A stretch of DNA of 64,000 nucleotides from Blakeslea trispora (GCA_025331445.1 JAIWNE010000021.1:1-64000), one strand, 5' to 3'; shown: positions 1 through 12,728, counted from the first letter of the stretch. Made by a program: numbers and translations. Notes: generated by a model not told the origin, from the sequence alone.

Positions 1-134
1 CTTTTTTGCGGAAGAAAATGCTAAACAAGTCACAGATTAAAACCCTTAAGAAAACTTTTTTTTTTCAGTACTTGTTAAAAAAAAATATCAGACTTTATCT
101 ATTTCTTTTTTTTATTAGACAGTAGATAATAAAA

Positions 135-1202
<1,068 letters not shown>

Positions 1203-2180
1203 GTAGATTGTATTTTTCCAATTTCTTGTTCCTTGTGTTTTCTCTTTCTTTTCTTCTGCAACTGTAATTATTGTTTCTTTTAATATTGTATGAATCATTC
1301 TATCCTTATTGTCTAAATAAACACAGTCAAGGACTGTAATGAATAATACAAAGAACCAGACTTTTTTTTTCTTTTCCTTAAACTAGAATTTAGAATAAAA
1401 GCTTGAGAGACAAAAAAAAAGGGGAGGGGGGATTTAGAACAGTTACAAAAAAGAGAGAATCGCTTTGTCGAGACTATTGATGTTCAACAAATAAGATAGA
1501 CGATCTGCTAAATACACTACAAGCAGAAGAGAGGTAGTGCATTCTTAATATAGTAACAATATTTGGTTTACTCCTAGGCTTACAAAAGACAAGTATTCAA
1601 CACATTTGCTCAACTGACTTTGATAACGCCAACAAGTTCAAACTAGATCGCCACACAGCCCTGTTTGCATACACTAGCATGCTCAAAATCAAATAAACAA
1701 AAGACAATATCCTTTCAAGTGTATGCTCAACGGTTCACTCTTTTTCTCTTTTGGAGATCAAGGAGTCACCGACATAGTTTAAAAAAAGGAAGGAGAGGGT
1801 GGAAGCATGAGGATTTAAGAAGAAGGAGGAGAAAGGTGAAAGAGAGGAGAGAATATCAGACAAAAAAAGGAACAGATTGAAAGATGTATTGGTTTAGTCT
1901 TTTTTTTTCCTTTCCTAATTGTCACATCTTTTACGTATACTCTTGACCATTTACTTTCCCTTTGAAGTTTATGCAAAAAGAGAGGTCAATCATTCTTTTT
2001 GTTTACTACTTAAAAGAAAAAACTGCAAGCCAAAAGAGTCATCTCATCGTCTTAGACTTCAAATAATTTAGATAAGGGCCTTTTCTAATTCTTCATATAT
2101 CCTTGTCCTATAATCCCTTTCTTTTTCTTTTTCTTCTTCACACAAAAAATACAACAACCTATATACGACTACTAAAACTA
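1203..2180. other. Intergenic, no gene seen
   Basis: Tandem intergenic stretch between spermidine synthase and the pepsin-like gene. It holds a probable polyadenylation signal at 1316-1321, a G-rich patch near 1420-1430 and purine-rich tracts at 1780-1880. No open frame resembles a known protein. Confidence 0.6.
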
Positions 2181-3739
2181 ATGAAGTTCTCATTCATCAA
2201 AATCTCAGTAATTGCCCAACTTGTACTTTTATCAGTCTCTGCTAATTCAATCCAAAGAATCCCTCTTTACTACCAAAAGCGACATTATCCCAAAAATGAT
2301 ATTGTTACAACTAAAGTTAAACAACTTAAAAACGGCATGCTAGGTGGTGTTTTTCAGATTGGCAGTCCTCCACAAGAATTCATATTGGCATTCGATACAT
2401 CCAAAGGCTTCTCATGGGTACGTACAGTCGATTGTAAAGCAGACAATTGTCAAGGCCGTTGTTCGTTCGATTCCAAAGCATCTACAACATATCAGCCTGC
2501 TGATTTGCTCTTTACCATGGATTATGGCAAGGGCATAGTTAATACCACTATCTTTCATGACACAATGCAATTTGGTAGCCTCAAAGTAGAACAGATGCCA
2601 ATAGGTGGTGCTTATTATATGGAAAATTTCGATCAAGGTTTTGATGGCTTTCTAGGTTTAGGAAGGAGTGTTAATTTAACAAATCCTGGTCGCTATGAAA
2701 AACGTAATATCCCTGAATCTGGATTTGTTCCCATTGCTTATCAACAAGGCTCTGGTATTCGAAGTGCACAGTTTAGCATGTACACAACAGAATTTAAACG
2801 AGGTTTCTCTGATTCTGGCTCAGTATCTAAAGATGAAATGACAAGTGATACAAAACCATCACAGCAGTCTACAATTGATTCACAGCATGAAAAACCAAAG
2901 CCAACTTCATTTCCATCATATCGCTTAAATCAAGAACAAAGACCAGCATCAAAGCAATTAATTACTGTTCCAGGAGGAACTGGAACTTTGAAAAAACGAC
3001 ATTACAAAAAAGATATGCCTGCCGGTTATCTTGTTATTGGTAAGGAAAAATAAATATATTTCTTATTCTTATTTTCACTATCCCTTGCTAATAATTATAC
3101 TCCTCTTCCTCCTTAATTATGATATTTTCTTTCTCGATTTTTGTTGTTTTAGGTGGGGTTGATTACGATGCTATCAAAGGAAAACTGCATCACATCCCTT
3201 TAAACGATGAATGCAGCGATTCCCAGGACTGGGCAGTATCTGTTCGTGATGCTGGATTTGAGGATAGCTTTCAAATCCATAAGCATGCTAGGGCCATTCT
3301 AAGCACATCCACTGATGTTATTGGATTGCCTAACAAACAAGGTAAGCCTTGCATATTGAGTATTTGGCAAATGAATGAACGAATTGTATGTGTTTTAGCT
3401 GAAGAATTCAGAAAACGTTGGTTTGCTGTTTACGATCAGCCTGATAACACCTTTATGATTCCTTGTTGTTTAATGGATCGATTGTCTTCCTTCAAAATCC
3501 AGCTTGGAGATATTCAAATCATTGTTCCTCCTCATTATTGGAGCCATCCTAGAGAAGTTGACTCATGCTGTGAGATGTGCCGTACACATATTGGTAAAAG
3601 TGATTCTGAAAAGAACTTCATTATCGGATCCTCTTTTACAAATGCCTTTTACACGCAATATGATACTGAAAGAGGACAGATTGGTCTGGCATTAAAGAAA
3701 GATCACGCGGACGATAATCTTGAGATTTATCAGGTTTAG
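2181..3739 (+). CDS. Secreted pepsin-like (A1) protein lacking catalytic motifs
   Basis: Eukaryotic aspartic protease fold of 462 residues; exons 2181-3039, 3153-3341, 3399-3739. The last intron (57 nt) could be retained in frame, adding 19 residues. The N-terminus is a signal peptide (MKFSFIKISVIAQL, then small residues), so the product enters the secretory pathway. Family features seen: the strand before the first active-site loop, a flap with the YGKG motif, GFLGLGR, VIGGVDY, and the C-terminal FIIGSSFTNAFYTQYD strand. The first catalytic triplet reads DTS instead of DTG, and the second site reads ILSTSTDVIGLP where DTG is expected, so the second aspartate is absent. An S/T/K-rich insertion precedes VIGG. 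I infer a non-proteolytic member (binding or inhibitory role); fold assignment is confident, function unknown. Confidence 0.82.
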
Positions 3740-4672
3740 ATGTATAGACTTAAAATATTGCCCTTTCTCTTTACGTGCATATACTCTATTATAAAAGGTA
3801 AAAAGTTACACACCTCTATCAAAAAATCTGTTAGAATGACAGATTTAATATATTGCATATGATTGAACAAAAAGTGATTACATGAACTTGGCTACCTATT
3901 TTCACGATTTTATCTACATTTACTATCACTCTATTTTTTTTTCTTTTCACTCGCCAACAGATATGGCATCATTTCTTTAGCAATAGTAAGATATCTCAAA
4001 GCAATCAACTATGATGCAAGACAACAGTATTATTGACTTTGCCACGACTTCAGAAAATGTTTTGGTATCTGATAAACAAAGAGTTCCATTCTCTTTTTGA
4101 GACAATGTGTTAAGTCTTGAAGCTTATAGACCTTTTTTTTTTTCTGTAAAATGTTCGAATCAGATCTTTTCGTTCCAAGTTTTGATCAAGCTAGATAGTT
4201 TGAGGCTTTGCTTTTGTTATCTAACAATTCCATGCAAACGGTTCCTCCTCCCATGTTTTTGGAAAAACGAAAGCATACATTAAAATTGAATTCAATCTGT
4301 TTAAAACAAGTTGCTTTGAGGTGAAACATTAATAGGTGTGTTGATAATCAATGGCGCTGGCTAGGACAGCCTAAAGTCCAATTCTTTCGTGTTTATGCAT
4401 TGTTCGTTTGATAAAGATAATTGTTTACAGGTTGTTCCAAAACCAAATGCAATGTGCTACATTCAGTTTGGTAGAGGAATTTGAAAGCCAGTGCTAAGCC
4501 TCTATTCAGCAGTAAATCCATACTTGAAAATCTAAGCCGCTAATAAATCAATTTTCAGGGACTGCGAAGTAAAACTTGAAAAAATTTTCTTCTATTGATC
4601 TCATCATTTAAGAAGGGGAACTAGCACTCTTCTTTTTTTTTTCTCTTTCTCCTTTGTTTACATTTTATAGCC
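3740..4672. other. Intergenic, no gene seen
   Basis: Spacer between the pepsin-like gene and RPL7. It is AT-rich with scattered T runs and ends in a polypyrimidine tract (about 4630-4660) directly before the RPL7 start. No coding frame or RNA gene was recognised. Confidence 0.55.
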
Positions 4673-6177
4673 ATGGTTGCCTAGTAAGTTTTCAATTTTT
4701 TTTTCTTTATATATAAAGAAGAAAAAAACGAAAACAAAAGCTCGCTTCATGAACGATGCATTGGTTTCATCTCATACTTTTCTAATCCAAAAGACAGAAA
4801 TGATCCATTGTCTCTTCATATACTTTTCTATACTTTGTCTCCAATCCATAAAAAGGGGGAAGGGTATTGACAAAACCTTTCTGGAGTTTTTAAAACAAAG
4901 GCTTTGAGGTTTAGTAGTTGAAAGAAAAAACATGATGTTTTTCTGAATACTATTGTACCTTTAAATTTATACGTGTTCATGTTTATATTCAGAAACTTTC
5001 ATCTTTACATTATATTTGAAACGTTTTTACTGAATGACATGTAACTAACTACTTTTTTCTTTAAAAAAGAAAAGAGGTGCTGTGGCTAGGAATTTTATTT
5101 CTTGTCATCAAATTCATTACATATTTGTCATTTCAAGATGCTTTTGTTTTCGGTTCATTCAAACCAAAATAGCCTCTTTTTTGAAAAAGAGTTGGAATCT
5201 ATGTTATTCCAAAAGTGACTTACCCTTGTTCTCTTCATAGCAACGTTCCTGCTGCTAACGACGTTCTTGTCCCCGAAACTCTCTTGAAGAAGAGAAAGAC
5301 CGATGCTGCTGCCAAGGCCACTACTCAAAAGACTGAAGCTCGCAAGGTAAAAAAAAGTTTCTATTATTCCTATCTTGGTTTTCCAGACACAAATTATGAT
5401 GAATTGGGGTTAAACCCATTAATTGGCTAGATTGCACTCGATGCTGCCAAATTAGTTAACCATCTTTCGGGTCTGAAGTGTGTTGGAAAACACAAGATAG
5501 AAACACTTTGCTCTATTTCTTAAATGATATTAACTCTCTTTCTTAAACAGGCCAAGATTGCCAAGAGACGTGAAATCTTCAAGCGTGCTGCCAAGCACGA
5601 TGCTGAATACAAGGCTACTGCCCTTAACGAAATCCGTCTCCGTCGTCAAGCCAAGGCTCAAGGTAACTACTATGTCCCTGCTCAAGAAAAGCTTGTCTTT
5701 GTTGTCCGTGTTCGCGGTATCAACAACATTGCCCCCAAGCCTCGTAAGGTTCTTCAACTCTTGCGTCTTCTCCAAATCAACAATGGTGTTTTCGTTCGTC
5801 TCAACAAGGCTACCTCTGAGATGCTTCAATTGATTCAACCCTACGTTGCCTATGGTTACCCTAACTTGAAGACTATTCGTGAATTGGTCTACAAGCGTGG
5901 TTACGGTAAGGTCAACAAGCAACGTATCCCTCTCCATGACAACGCTATCATTGAGCAAGCTCTTGGCAAGTACAACATCATCTGTATGGAAGATCTTATC
6001 CACGAAATTGCTACTGTTGGTCCTCACTTTAAGGAAGCTTCCAACTTCCTCTGGCCCTTCAAGCTCTCCAACCCCAACAACATGTGGAGAGAACGCAAGT
6101 TGCTTAACTTCATCGAAGGTGGTGACACTGGTAACCGTGAACACTTTATCAACAAGTTGGTTCAATCTATGAACTAA
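4673..6177 (+). CDS. RPL7: Large-subunit ribosomal protein uL30 (RPL7)
   Basis: Component of the 60S subunit, binding 25S rRNA. Exons: 4673-4683 (only 11 nt, encoding MVA and two bases of Y), 5241-5346, 5551-6177; 247 residues, normal for eukaryotic L7. Recognised from the lysine/arginine-rich N-terminal extension ([17 protein letters not shown]), the [11 protein letters not shown] core, [17 protein letters not shown], and GYGK followed by the C-terminal EDLIHEI and WPFKLS segments. The start is set by the 11-nt exon after the polypyrimidine tract: joined at GTAAGT, it gives [12 protein letters not shown]. The first intron is unusually long (557 nt). The second (204 nt) carries a box C/D snoRNA, described separately. 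AATAAA lies at 6194-6199. The open frame on the opposite strand is a codon-bias artefact. Confidence 0.96.
5386..5483 (+). ncRNA. Box C/D snoRNA in RPL7 intron 2, snR39/snR59/snR39b-like
   Basis: The RPL7 second intron (5347-5550) contains a consensus box C ATGATGA at 5396-5402 and box D CTGA at 5473-5476. An external stem brings them together: 5378-5385 pairs with 5484-5491, and 5387-5390 with 5480-5483, leaving one bulged G. The 13 bases upstream of box D (5460-5472) are complementary to ACCCGAAAGATGG, a strongly conserved segment of eukaryotic large-subunit rRNA. Counting five bases from box D puts the target on the G of CCCG. In yeast, snR39 and snR59 lie in introns of the RPL7 paralogues and guide methylation two bases from this site (25S A807), and snR39b targets G805. 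Seen: boxes, stem, complementarity. Inferred: methylation guide released from the spliced intron. Mature ends are approximate. Confidence 0.85.
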
Positions 6178-7021
6178 ACCTTGGCCCGCCCTTAATAAAT
6201 TTGCTTTTGAAAGACTATACACCAAATGGAAAAATTATTTACGCACTTTCAAAAAAAAATAAATTTCACTGGGAAAAAAAAAGACCAACACTCCATCAAC
6301 TCAATCACATATACCCCTTTCCAATTACCTTGACATGGTAGTAATTATTACACATCCCCAACTTCTTTGTACAAATTTTCAATAAAAGAAAGAAATCTAT
6401 TCTGAAATTCGCTTTAGGCATTTCATTCTTTTTTGTCCCCTTTACTTAATGTTTAGATTATATTGATTCTCAGTTTTTCACTGACTTTTCAGTCTCTCAA
6501 GCTAATGTTTTTTTTACATCTAAGAAATATTCAGAAATCGTATCTATTGCGAAAGAGAAAAGTCCTTGAGAACTGAGCAGCCAGTCAGCCAGTCGCCATC
6601 ATGGTCCCCATAATCATTAAATTCGAGAAAACTCGTCAACTTGCAGCATCAGTTGAAAGATGTCTGTAGAACTTGAAGAGGAGATATTACTGATTTTAAG
6701 TCTGAATTGAGTGTAGATAATGTTTATTGTGCTTTGCAACTCTTCGTGTTTCGACTGCTTGTTCGTTGAAACTAATTCGGGACACTTAGCACCCGAGTAC
6801 TTTCCCTACTAGTAATGTTCTCAAGAACAATGTTTGGATGGTTGACATCAGTCAAAATGTCTTCCAAGGAATCATAGACTTTCTCTCCTCGCACGTTGTA
6901 AGGCTGTCAAGCCCGTTTTTGTAGAAAGAAAAAAGGTACTCGTTGGTTTTGGAAAGAGAAATGATAGAGTAAAATTAAGATTAAAACGCACAAAATAAGT
7001 CATTGCTTATGGACGTTTGTG
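6178..7021. other. Intergenic, no gene seen
   Basis: RPL7 3' region up to the Tc1/mariner insertion. AATAAA occurs at 6194-6199 and A runs at about 6250-6280. A short CAGCCAGT repeat lies near 6580-6595. No coding frame was recognised. Confidence 0.55.
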
Positions 7022-8354
7022 TACAGTCAGAACGATATTTTTTAGACTCCGTAAAAGAAGGGTGAATGTATGACACGTCTTACGTTCCTATCATTCTACC
7101 TTTCTCTCTAAATAAAATTCGTTAAAACTTACAATATGCCTCAATTATCTACTGAACTTAAAGCTATCATCATTGATCGTTGGCAAAGAAATCAACCACA
7201 GATCGAAATTGCTCATGAACTTGGAATCAACCCAGTCACTGTTAATAGGACCATTAAGAGATTTCAAGCCAGAGGTACCGTTGAAAGAGCTGGGGGCTCT
7301 GGAAGACCAAAATCTCTTGACGAAAGAAGCAAGAGAGTTCTCAAGAGAGCTATTCAAAAAGACAGATCTATCACGCTTGCTTCCTTGCAGGAGGAACTGC
7401 CAGTAAAGGTGCACACCCAAACTATTGCAAAGGAGCTGCATAGTATGGGCTTCAAAAAGGAAGTTGCAGCAAAAAAGCCTTCTCCAAAGGGCTCTCACAA
7501 GGAGAAAAAGCTCTAGTTTGCTAAAGCTCACCAAGGCTGCACAGTAGAGCAATGGAAGTAAGTGATTTGGACAGATGAGTTCAGCGTGGAAATCAGCAAG
7601 GACATCTTGCAGAAAAAAGCCTGGAGATTGCCGCAGGAAAAATACAACAAGCACTGGCTGAAGCTTTCCTTCAAGAGTGGCCGAACCAGCATTATGGTTT
7701 TTTTGGGGGGGGGCTATTTGTGGTCGCAACAAGTCCGAGTTGGTGTTCCTGCCAAAGGACAGAAGAACAAGCCAGGATTTCGTAGACCTTGTCTACCAGC
7801 CTGTCCTTCTGGGCTTTCTCCAGAGCAATCATGGATCGGTCTTGATGGAAGATAACGCCAGCATCCACACTGCCAAAGCTGCCAAGGAGTGGAGGTTTCT
7901 CAATGGGGTTGAGAAAATAGAGTGGCCTGCTCCAATCCCCTGATCTCAACCCCATTGAGAACGTCTGGAGTGAAATGAAGCGACGCTTCCATCGAGACTG
8001 ATCCAGATTTAAGGGTCAAAAAACCAATGAGGAGATATTGGTGGATGCTTGGAACAGTATCACTGTCGAACACCTCGACAAAACTGTTTCAAGCATGCCA
8101 TCACGCATGAAAAAAGTGATTGCTGCCAAAGGAGGCTCAATTGACTCCTAGGCAAGCAATCCAAAAATAAAAAAAAAACATTTTTTGCTCCATTTTTCTC
8201 ATGATTTTATCACTAAGACAGTTCAAATTGTATAATATGAAAGCATGGTTCGCTAAGAAGTATTGATTGAATGACAAGTAAAATGGTCTTCATCCCTCAT
8301 GATGACCTTGTCGGAGATTCAAAATTGGACATTTTTTTTTTCATTCTAACTGTA
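7022..8354 (+). mobile_element. Tc1/mariner-like DNA transposon, inactive
   Basis: Complete element by its ends. The left end reads CAGTCAGAACGA from 7024 and the right end, read on the other strand from 8352, is CAGTTAGAATGA: imperfect terminal inverted repeats. Each is flanked by TA (7022-7023 and 8353-8354), the target duplication expected for the superfamily. The element without TA is 1,329 bp, a normal Tc1 length. It carries one decayed transposase gene. It lies between RPL7 and PUS1, outside both genes, about 100 bp upstream of the PUS1 start. Confidence 0.88.
7136..8151 (+). pseudogene. Tc1/mariner transposase, DD34E type, broken
   Basis: The N-terminal part is open to 7516 and carries a paired-like helix-turn-helix DNA-binding region (LKAIIIDRWQ, IAHELGINPVTV) and the GRPKSLDERS linker. 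The catalytic region follows in pieces: WTDE (first Asp), LMEDNASIH (second Asp), then SPDLNPIENVW with the Glu 34 residues after the second Asp. Breaks seen: in-frame TAG at about 7514, TAA at about 7558, a frame change at the G run near 7705, and a one-base insertion before the SPDLNP motif near 7935. The frame ends at TAG 8149-8151. It cannot make a full transposase, though the N-terminal 126 residues could still be translated. Confidence 0.88.
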
Positions 8355-8456
8355 CAGATTTTTTTTTAGTTTCTGTCAATTTTTTTTTTTTAGAAAACGC
8401 CTGTTTGTTTGGATTTTTTAGGTTGTTTATTTTGTTTTTGTTTCAATTACCTCAAT

Positions 8457-10102
8457 ATGTTGATTCGATTCAGTCGTTCTCTACATACAAGCGTAGCATG
8501 TTTTGACCGCGTTATAAAAACATCAAAGGATCGTAGACACCATTTTCAATCAGTAAATTCTCGAAAAGCAAATGAAAGTGATAATGATACAATGGCTGCC
8601 ACAACTGAAGAGCCAAGACTGCCTAAAAAAAAGGTTGCACTTATGATTGGATTCAACGGCTCAGAGTATCAGGGCATGCAAGCGTAACTACATGTCATCT
8701 CTATGTCAAGTTACAAAATTAACAAAGCTAGTAAATAACTTCCATTTACAGTAATCCAGGTGCACACACTGTTGAATCAGTACTGTTTTCTGCTTTATGT
8801 AAAGCTGGTGCAATTTCCAAGTCCAATTCTGTCGATCAAAGAAAAGTTCAACTTATGAGGGCTGCTAGGACAGACAAAGGCGTACATGCAGCATGCAATG
8901 TTGTGTCTCTCAAAATGATTTGTGAGGATGAACATATTGTTCAAAAGATAAACGACTTGCTACCAAGAGACATTCGAGTATGGGGTAAGTGTATTATTTA
9001 TTGTATAACTAAGTCTGATTTCTAACTTCGTCTCAATTCGGTTAGGCTACGTAGAGACGCAGCGAAGCTTTCATGCAAAAACCAAATGTGACTCTCGTGT
9101 GTATCAATACCTACTTCCTTCATATGCGTTGAAGTGTCTAGAAAAAGACAAGAAGTGGACTTCTACTCCTCAAACAAACGAAGACATACAAATATCGACA
9201 TCTGATGGAGCAGTACAAAAATACATGAAGCCTACTGATCCTCGACTACTATCGAACTATAGAGTTAGTCAAGCAAGGTTCGGAAGATTTAGAGAAGCCA
9301 TGTCGTATTTTGTTGGCACACACAATTTCCACAACTACACGATTGCAAGAAGCTTTCAAGATAAATCTTCCAATCGATATATAATTGATATCAAGGCATG
9401 TGTTTTTGAGATAGTTTTGCAGCTTAGATGCTTATAGTCTGTACGCTCTAGTAGGTAGAAGAGCCTATGATAATTAATGGCACAGAGTGGATTAGTGTTA
9501 AGCTTCACGGTCAATCGTTCATGCTTCATCAGATAAGAAAAATGTTATGTAGGTACTTCAGCCGTTGATATGTCTTAAAATTGACTGTTCTTCCAATGCG
9601 CCTTTATTGTTGTTAGCAATGTCTATGTTATCTGTGCGTACTGAGACGCCTTTAACAATTATACCAAAGACATTTGACTCTATCAAGATTAATATTCCTA
9701 AAGCACCAGCATTAGGATTACTGTTAGATAGACCTGTATTTCAAAACTATAATCGACATATGAATTCAATAGAGAACTCTAGGCAATGTATTGATTTTGA
9801 TTTGTTTAAGGTAGTTTAATCAGTTGCACAACAAATGGATGATTTAATAAGATTGTTTGTTAGAACAAAATTGAAATGTTCAAGAGCGAGCTTATTTATT
9901 CAGAAATTTTTGGAAAGGAACATCAAGAAAGAATGCAAGTATTTTGATCCTCAGAAAGACAAAAGTGTATACTGATTTGAAGCAATTTAGCTTTGACAAA
10001 TTCTTGTTGTCTATGGATGCACATGTCGATTCGGATTATGCTTACTTTAACCAGTTTGGTGATATTCCAGAAAGGTGCATACTAAACACAAAATTCACAT
10101 AA
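8457..10102 (+). CDS. PUS1: tRNA pseudouridine synthase, TruA/PUS1 family
   Basis: Isomerises uridine to pseudouridine in tRNAs (and in some mRNAs and snRNAs in yeast). Exon model: 8457-8683, 8752-8984, 9046-9395, 9455-9548, 9617-9810, 9864-9938, 9983-10102; 430 residues, all phases consistent. The catalytic aspartate is in [11 protein letters not shown]; other family marks are [41 protein letters not shown] and [12 protein letters not shown]. The third intron appears to use a GC donor (9396), and the sixth is only 44 nt. The first 30-40 residues are basic and poor in acidic residues, and could be a mitochondrial presequence. The gene converges with the BTB gene, leaving only 35 bp between stop codons, so the 3' ends must overlap. 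Confidence 0.92.
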
Positions 10103-10137
10103 ACAACTGTTTTATTTTATATCAACCGTTTCCATGG

Positions 10138-12316
10138 TTACACATGTCCCATCACTACAGTAAAACGTAATGTTGGTCCAGTGGCAGCACTGAACTTGTG
10201 GCCCTGTTGACTGTTGCTGTTTGAAGTAGATTTGAGTGTTCTCATGTCGTACATGCTTTGCAGATATTGTGGTTGACTTGGTACGTTAGGCGTATGGACA
10301 GGTGGCAAAACAAAAGAGTCAGTATTGGTCGAGGTGGAGTTAGAGTTTTCGTTCGATTCTACTAAGATTCCAATAGAAGTTTCTGTAGCTTGAGAAGCAT
10401 AAGCCTCTTCATCGGCACACAAAGTCGTACTTCTCCAACCCTATAATATAATTAGACGATGCTGTTACCATAGAATTTGCCTTACCCAGCTCTGTAGAAC
10501 AGAGAAGTTATCAGGACTACTCTGAAACAAAGTCAAAGCATGCTTTGGGCCTCTTGTAGGACAATATATCTTAAACCATGTCTTGACTACCTTTCTTTTA
10601 TCAACGTATTTAGAGAACGAAGATAGGTCGCTACTAGCATTATCCCTACAATGGCCACTATCCGAATCAGGGTTTAATGGAAGTGTTGCTGAAGTGACTG
10701 TGCTATCAGACGCTGCATTTTGGCAAGAACTTTGTCCTTGCGGTACAGATTGTCGATGAAGATAAACACCTAGTTGTAATATGCCTTTCCTTTGCGATCT
10801 CGTCTTCTGAATATACATGTTCCAATTGGACCTGCTCAATGCTTTGTTGTTAGTCGATAACGAGATTCGAAATAAAAGAGTGTATTACCCAGCATAAAAT
10901 ACAGTATCCGAATAAACACGCATGCCGTGCTTTAGAGAGGCAACATCTGCAAATTCGACACTAAACCGAAAAGGTGGATAGACTGAATATTGCTCTGCGT
11001 TTCCTGATACCCTTTTTTTCATTTGGTAAGTAGATGTGGAAGCAAGAGAAATGGCTGATTCGCCTGCGTAAGTGGTTGTGTCGTCAGTTGGTATAGGGTA
11101 TTGGTATTTGTAGGCTTTATTACTATCGTTTTCCTTGTTATCTTGTTTTACTTCCCCTCCTTCTCCCGACATTGTTATATTCAATTTTGTGTCTCTCTCC
11201 CGGGTAGATTCAATTTTTGATCGCAGCTGAACTTGTAACCAAAGTGCATCCTTTAAGACTTTCTCTGGTACAAGGCTTTTGTCTGTGAAGGGATTTCTAT
11301 CATTCTGAATCGATTCGAGTTGTTCAAATGTCATGTGCATGTAATAGATAGATTTTGATATGATATGACAGTTTGGGTTTGTGTCCAATTCTGACATAAT
11401 GAAGCTATCTCCTCTTGTTAAGTAGCAAGAATACCGTGCAGCAATAATTTGCTTAATAAATCTATATCGTTCAAACTCGCTACAAACATATATCAGTTTT
11501 TTTAAAAAAAATTCTATACAACAATTACCTAGGGACCCAAAATGCATCACTCTCAATAATTTTCTCAAGCCATTCAAGTGGTAATGCCACAAGGATGGTG
11601 CGGTTCATACCGTAAGCTTCTCTACACAAAAAAGCACACACTGCATCACATATGCGATCGTTTCCTATCACCATATACTCGTTTGAAAAAAGGAGATAAT
11701 CAATAGCATTTGTTTGGTCAAGGCTTTTTAGAACAAAGTCTACACACAAGCTACAGATAGCATCTATTTGAAAGTAGGAACAGGTAGCTAAAATCTGTTT
11801 CACGTTAGATTGATTGATAGATGGATCACCAATTCTTCCGTAAAGATAGTCAAGCACGAACTGGAAAGACTCCATATCTATAAATGGGTTGTCTTCATTT
11901 TCCAAATGCAGGTTGATCCGGTTCTTTTCTGATTCGAGAAATGGGCCTTGTAAAAGTAGCTTGAAGTAAGGATTCTGATCAAGAATTAGTTTGTGAAGAT
12001 GATAAGTTTTTTGCCAACTAGGTATATGTATTTGTATGTCGCTTCCGATGCCATCGAGAAGACCTCTGTTTAGTATATGGCGGCAAAGAGTTAACGAATG
12101 TATGCGCCAGTCATACTTTGAACTACTGCTAGTTGAAGAAGTATTGTACGCAGCAGTATAAGTAGTTGATTTTGGTTCTGCAAAAGAAACAGGGAATTCT
12201 GGTTGAGGCGCATTATTTGGCAGAAATGGATGGTCGGTTACTTTAGTGGATTTGTTCCGATTATCTTGAAGAGTTGTTCGGGCTGAATGTATTCTTTGCT
12301 GAGTGTATTCTTCCAT
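10138..12316 (-). CDS. BTB/POZ domain protein
   Basis: 675 residues from four exons: 12316-11529, 11479-10890/10889, 10831-10486, 10440-10138. A low-complexity N-terminus is followed by a BTB fold at roughly residues 85-200 (SDIQIHIPSW, HKLILDQNPYFKLLLQGPF, FQFVLDYLYG, ILATCSYFQIDAICSLCVDFV) and a BACK-like helical region (YLLFSNEYMVIGNDRICDAVCAFL). The C-terminal half has no domain I recognise and ends in Ser/Asn/Gln-rich sequence. The layout resembles fungal relatives of germ cell-less-type BTB proteins, which serve as Cullin-3 adaptors or scaffolds; that role is inference. The start at 12316 is chosen because the upstream in-frame ATG (12427) would translate a polypyrimidine leader into a spurious hydrophobic stretch. 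Confidence 0.85.
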
Positions 12317-12728
12317 TAAGAGGGAAAAAAAAAAGAGAGAGGAAGAGAAGAACAAGAGATAAGGACGCATAAACACAAATGCTGACTTTAATAGTGCTAC
12401 TTTCACGTGATACAAAGCTGTATGCAAAAAAAGGTTATTTTGGTTGAAACAGTTTGTAATGGAACATTGTCAAAAGTGAGTTTTTTACTTGTCGGCCATA
12501 GCAATCAGACTGAACAGAGAAAACATCAAACACTTCAAATGCGCTTGCTGTTTTAGTTCTTTCATATTAAAAGTTTAGCCTAACACAGGGATGTCTGAAA
12601 ATCTCAAGTCTTTCATTTTTTTTTTGTATTAGGTGGTCATAGAGCTTCATGTTGGCTCCACAACCTGCAAATGTTTTCTTTCAAGACGCTTTGGTGCTGG
12701 CCTAAAAATGGCTTGAATCCGTGTTGTT
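12317..12728. other. Intergenic, no gene seen
   Basis: Region between two genes on the reverse strand: it serves as 5' region of the BTB gene (polypyrimidine tract about 12320-12360 on the reverse strand) and 3' region of the Fray-type kinase. No gene was recognised. Confidence 0.55.

Noticed and set aside
4684..5240. Possible second snoRNA in the long first RPL7 intron (ATGATGT at about 4932, CTGA at about 5030)
   Set aside because: No stem joins the boxes and no upstream stretch matches an rRNA segment I know; box C is off consensus.
5530..6225. 231-codon reverse frame over RPL7
   Set aside because: Codon-bias shadow of the ribosomal protein gene; no family similarity.
12317..12427. N-terminal extension of the BTB protein with a hydrophobic segment
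   Set aside because: The segment is a translated polypyrimidine leader; ATG 12316 gives a more natural start.
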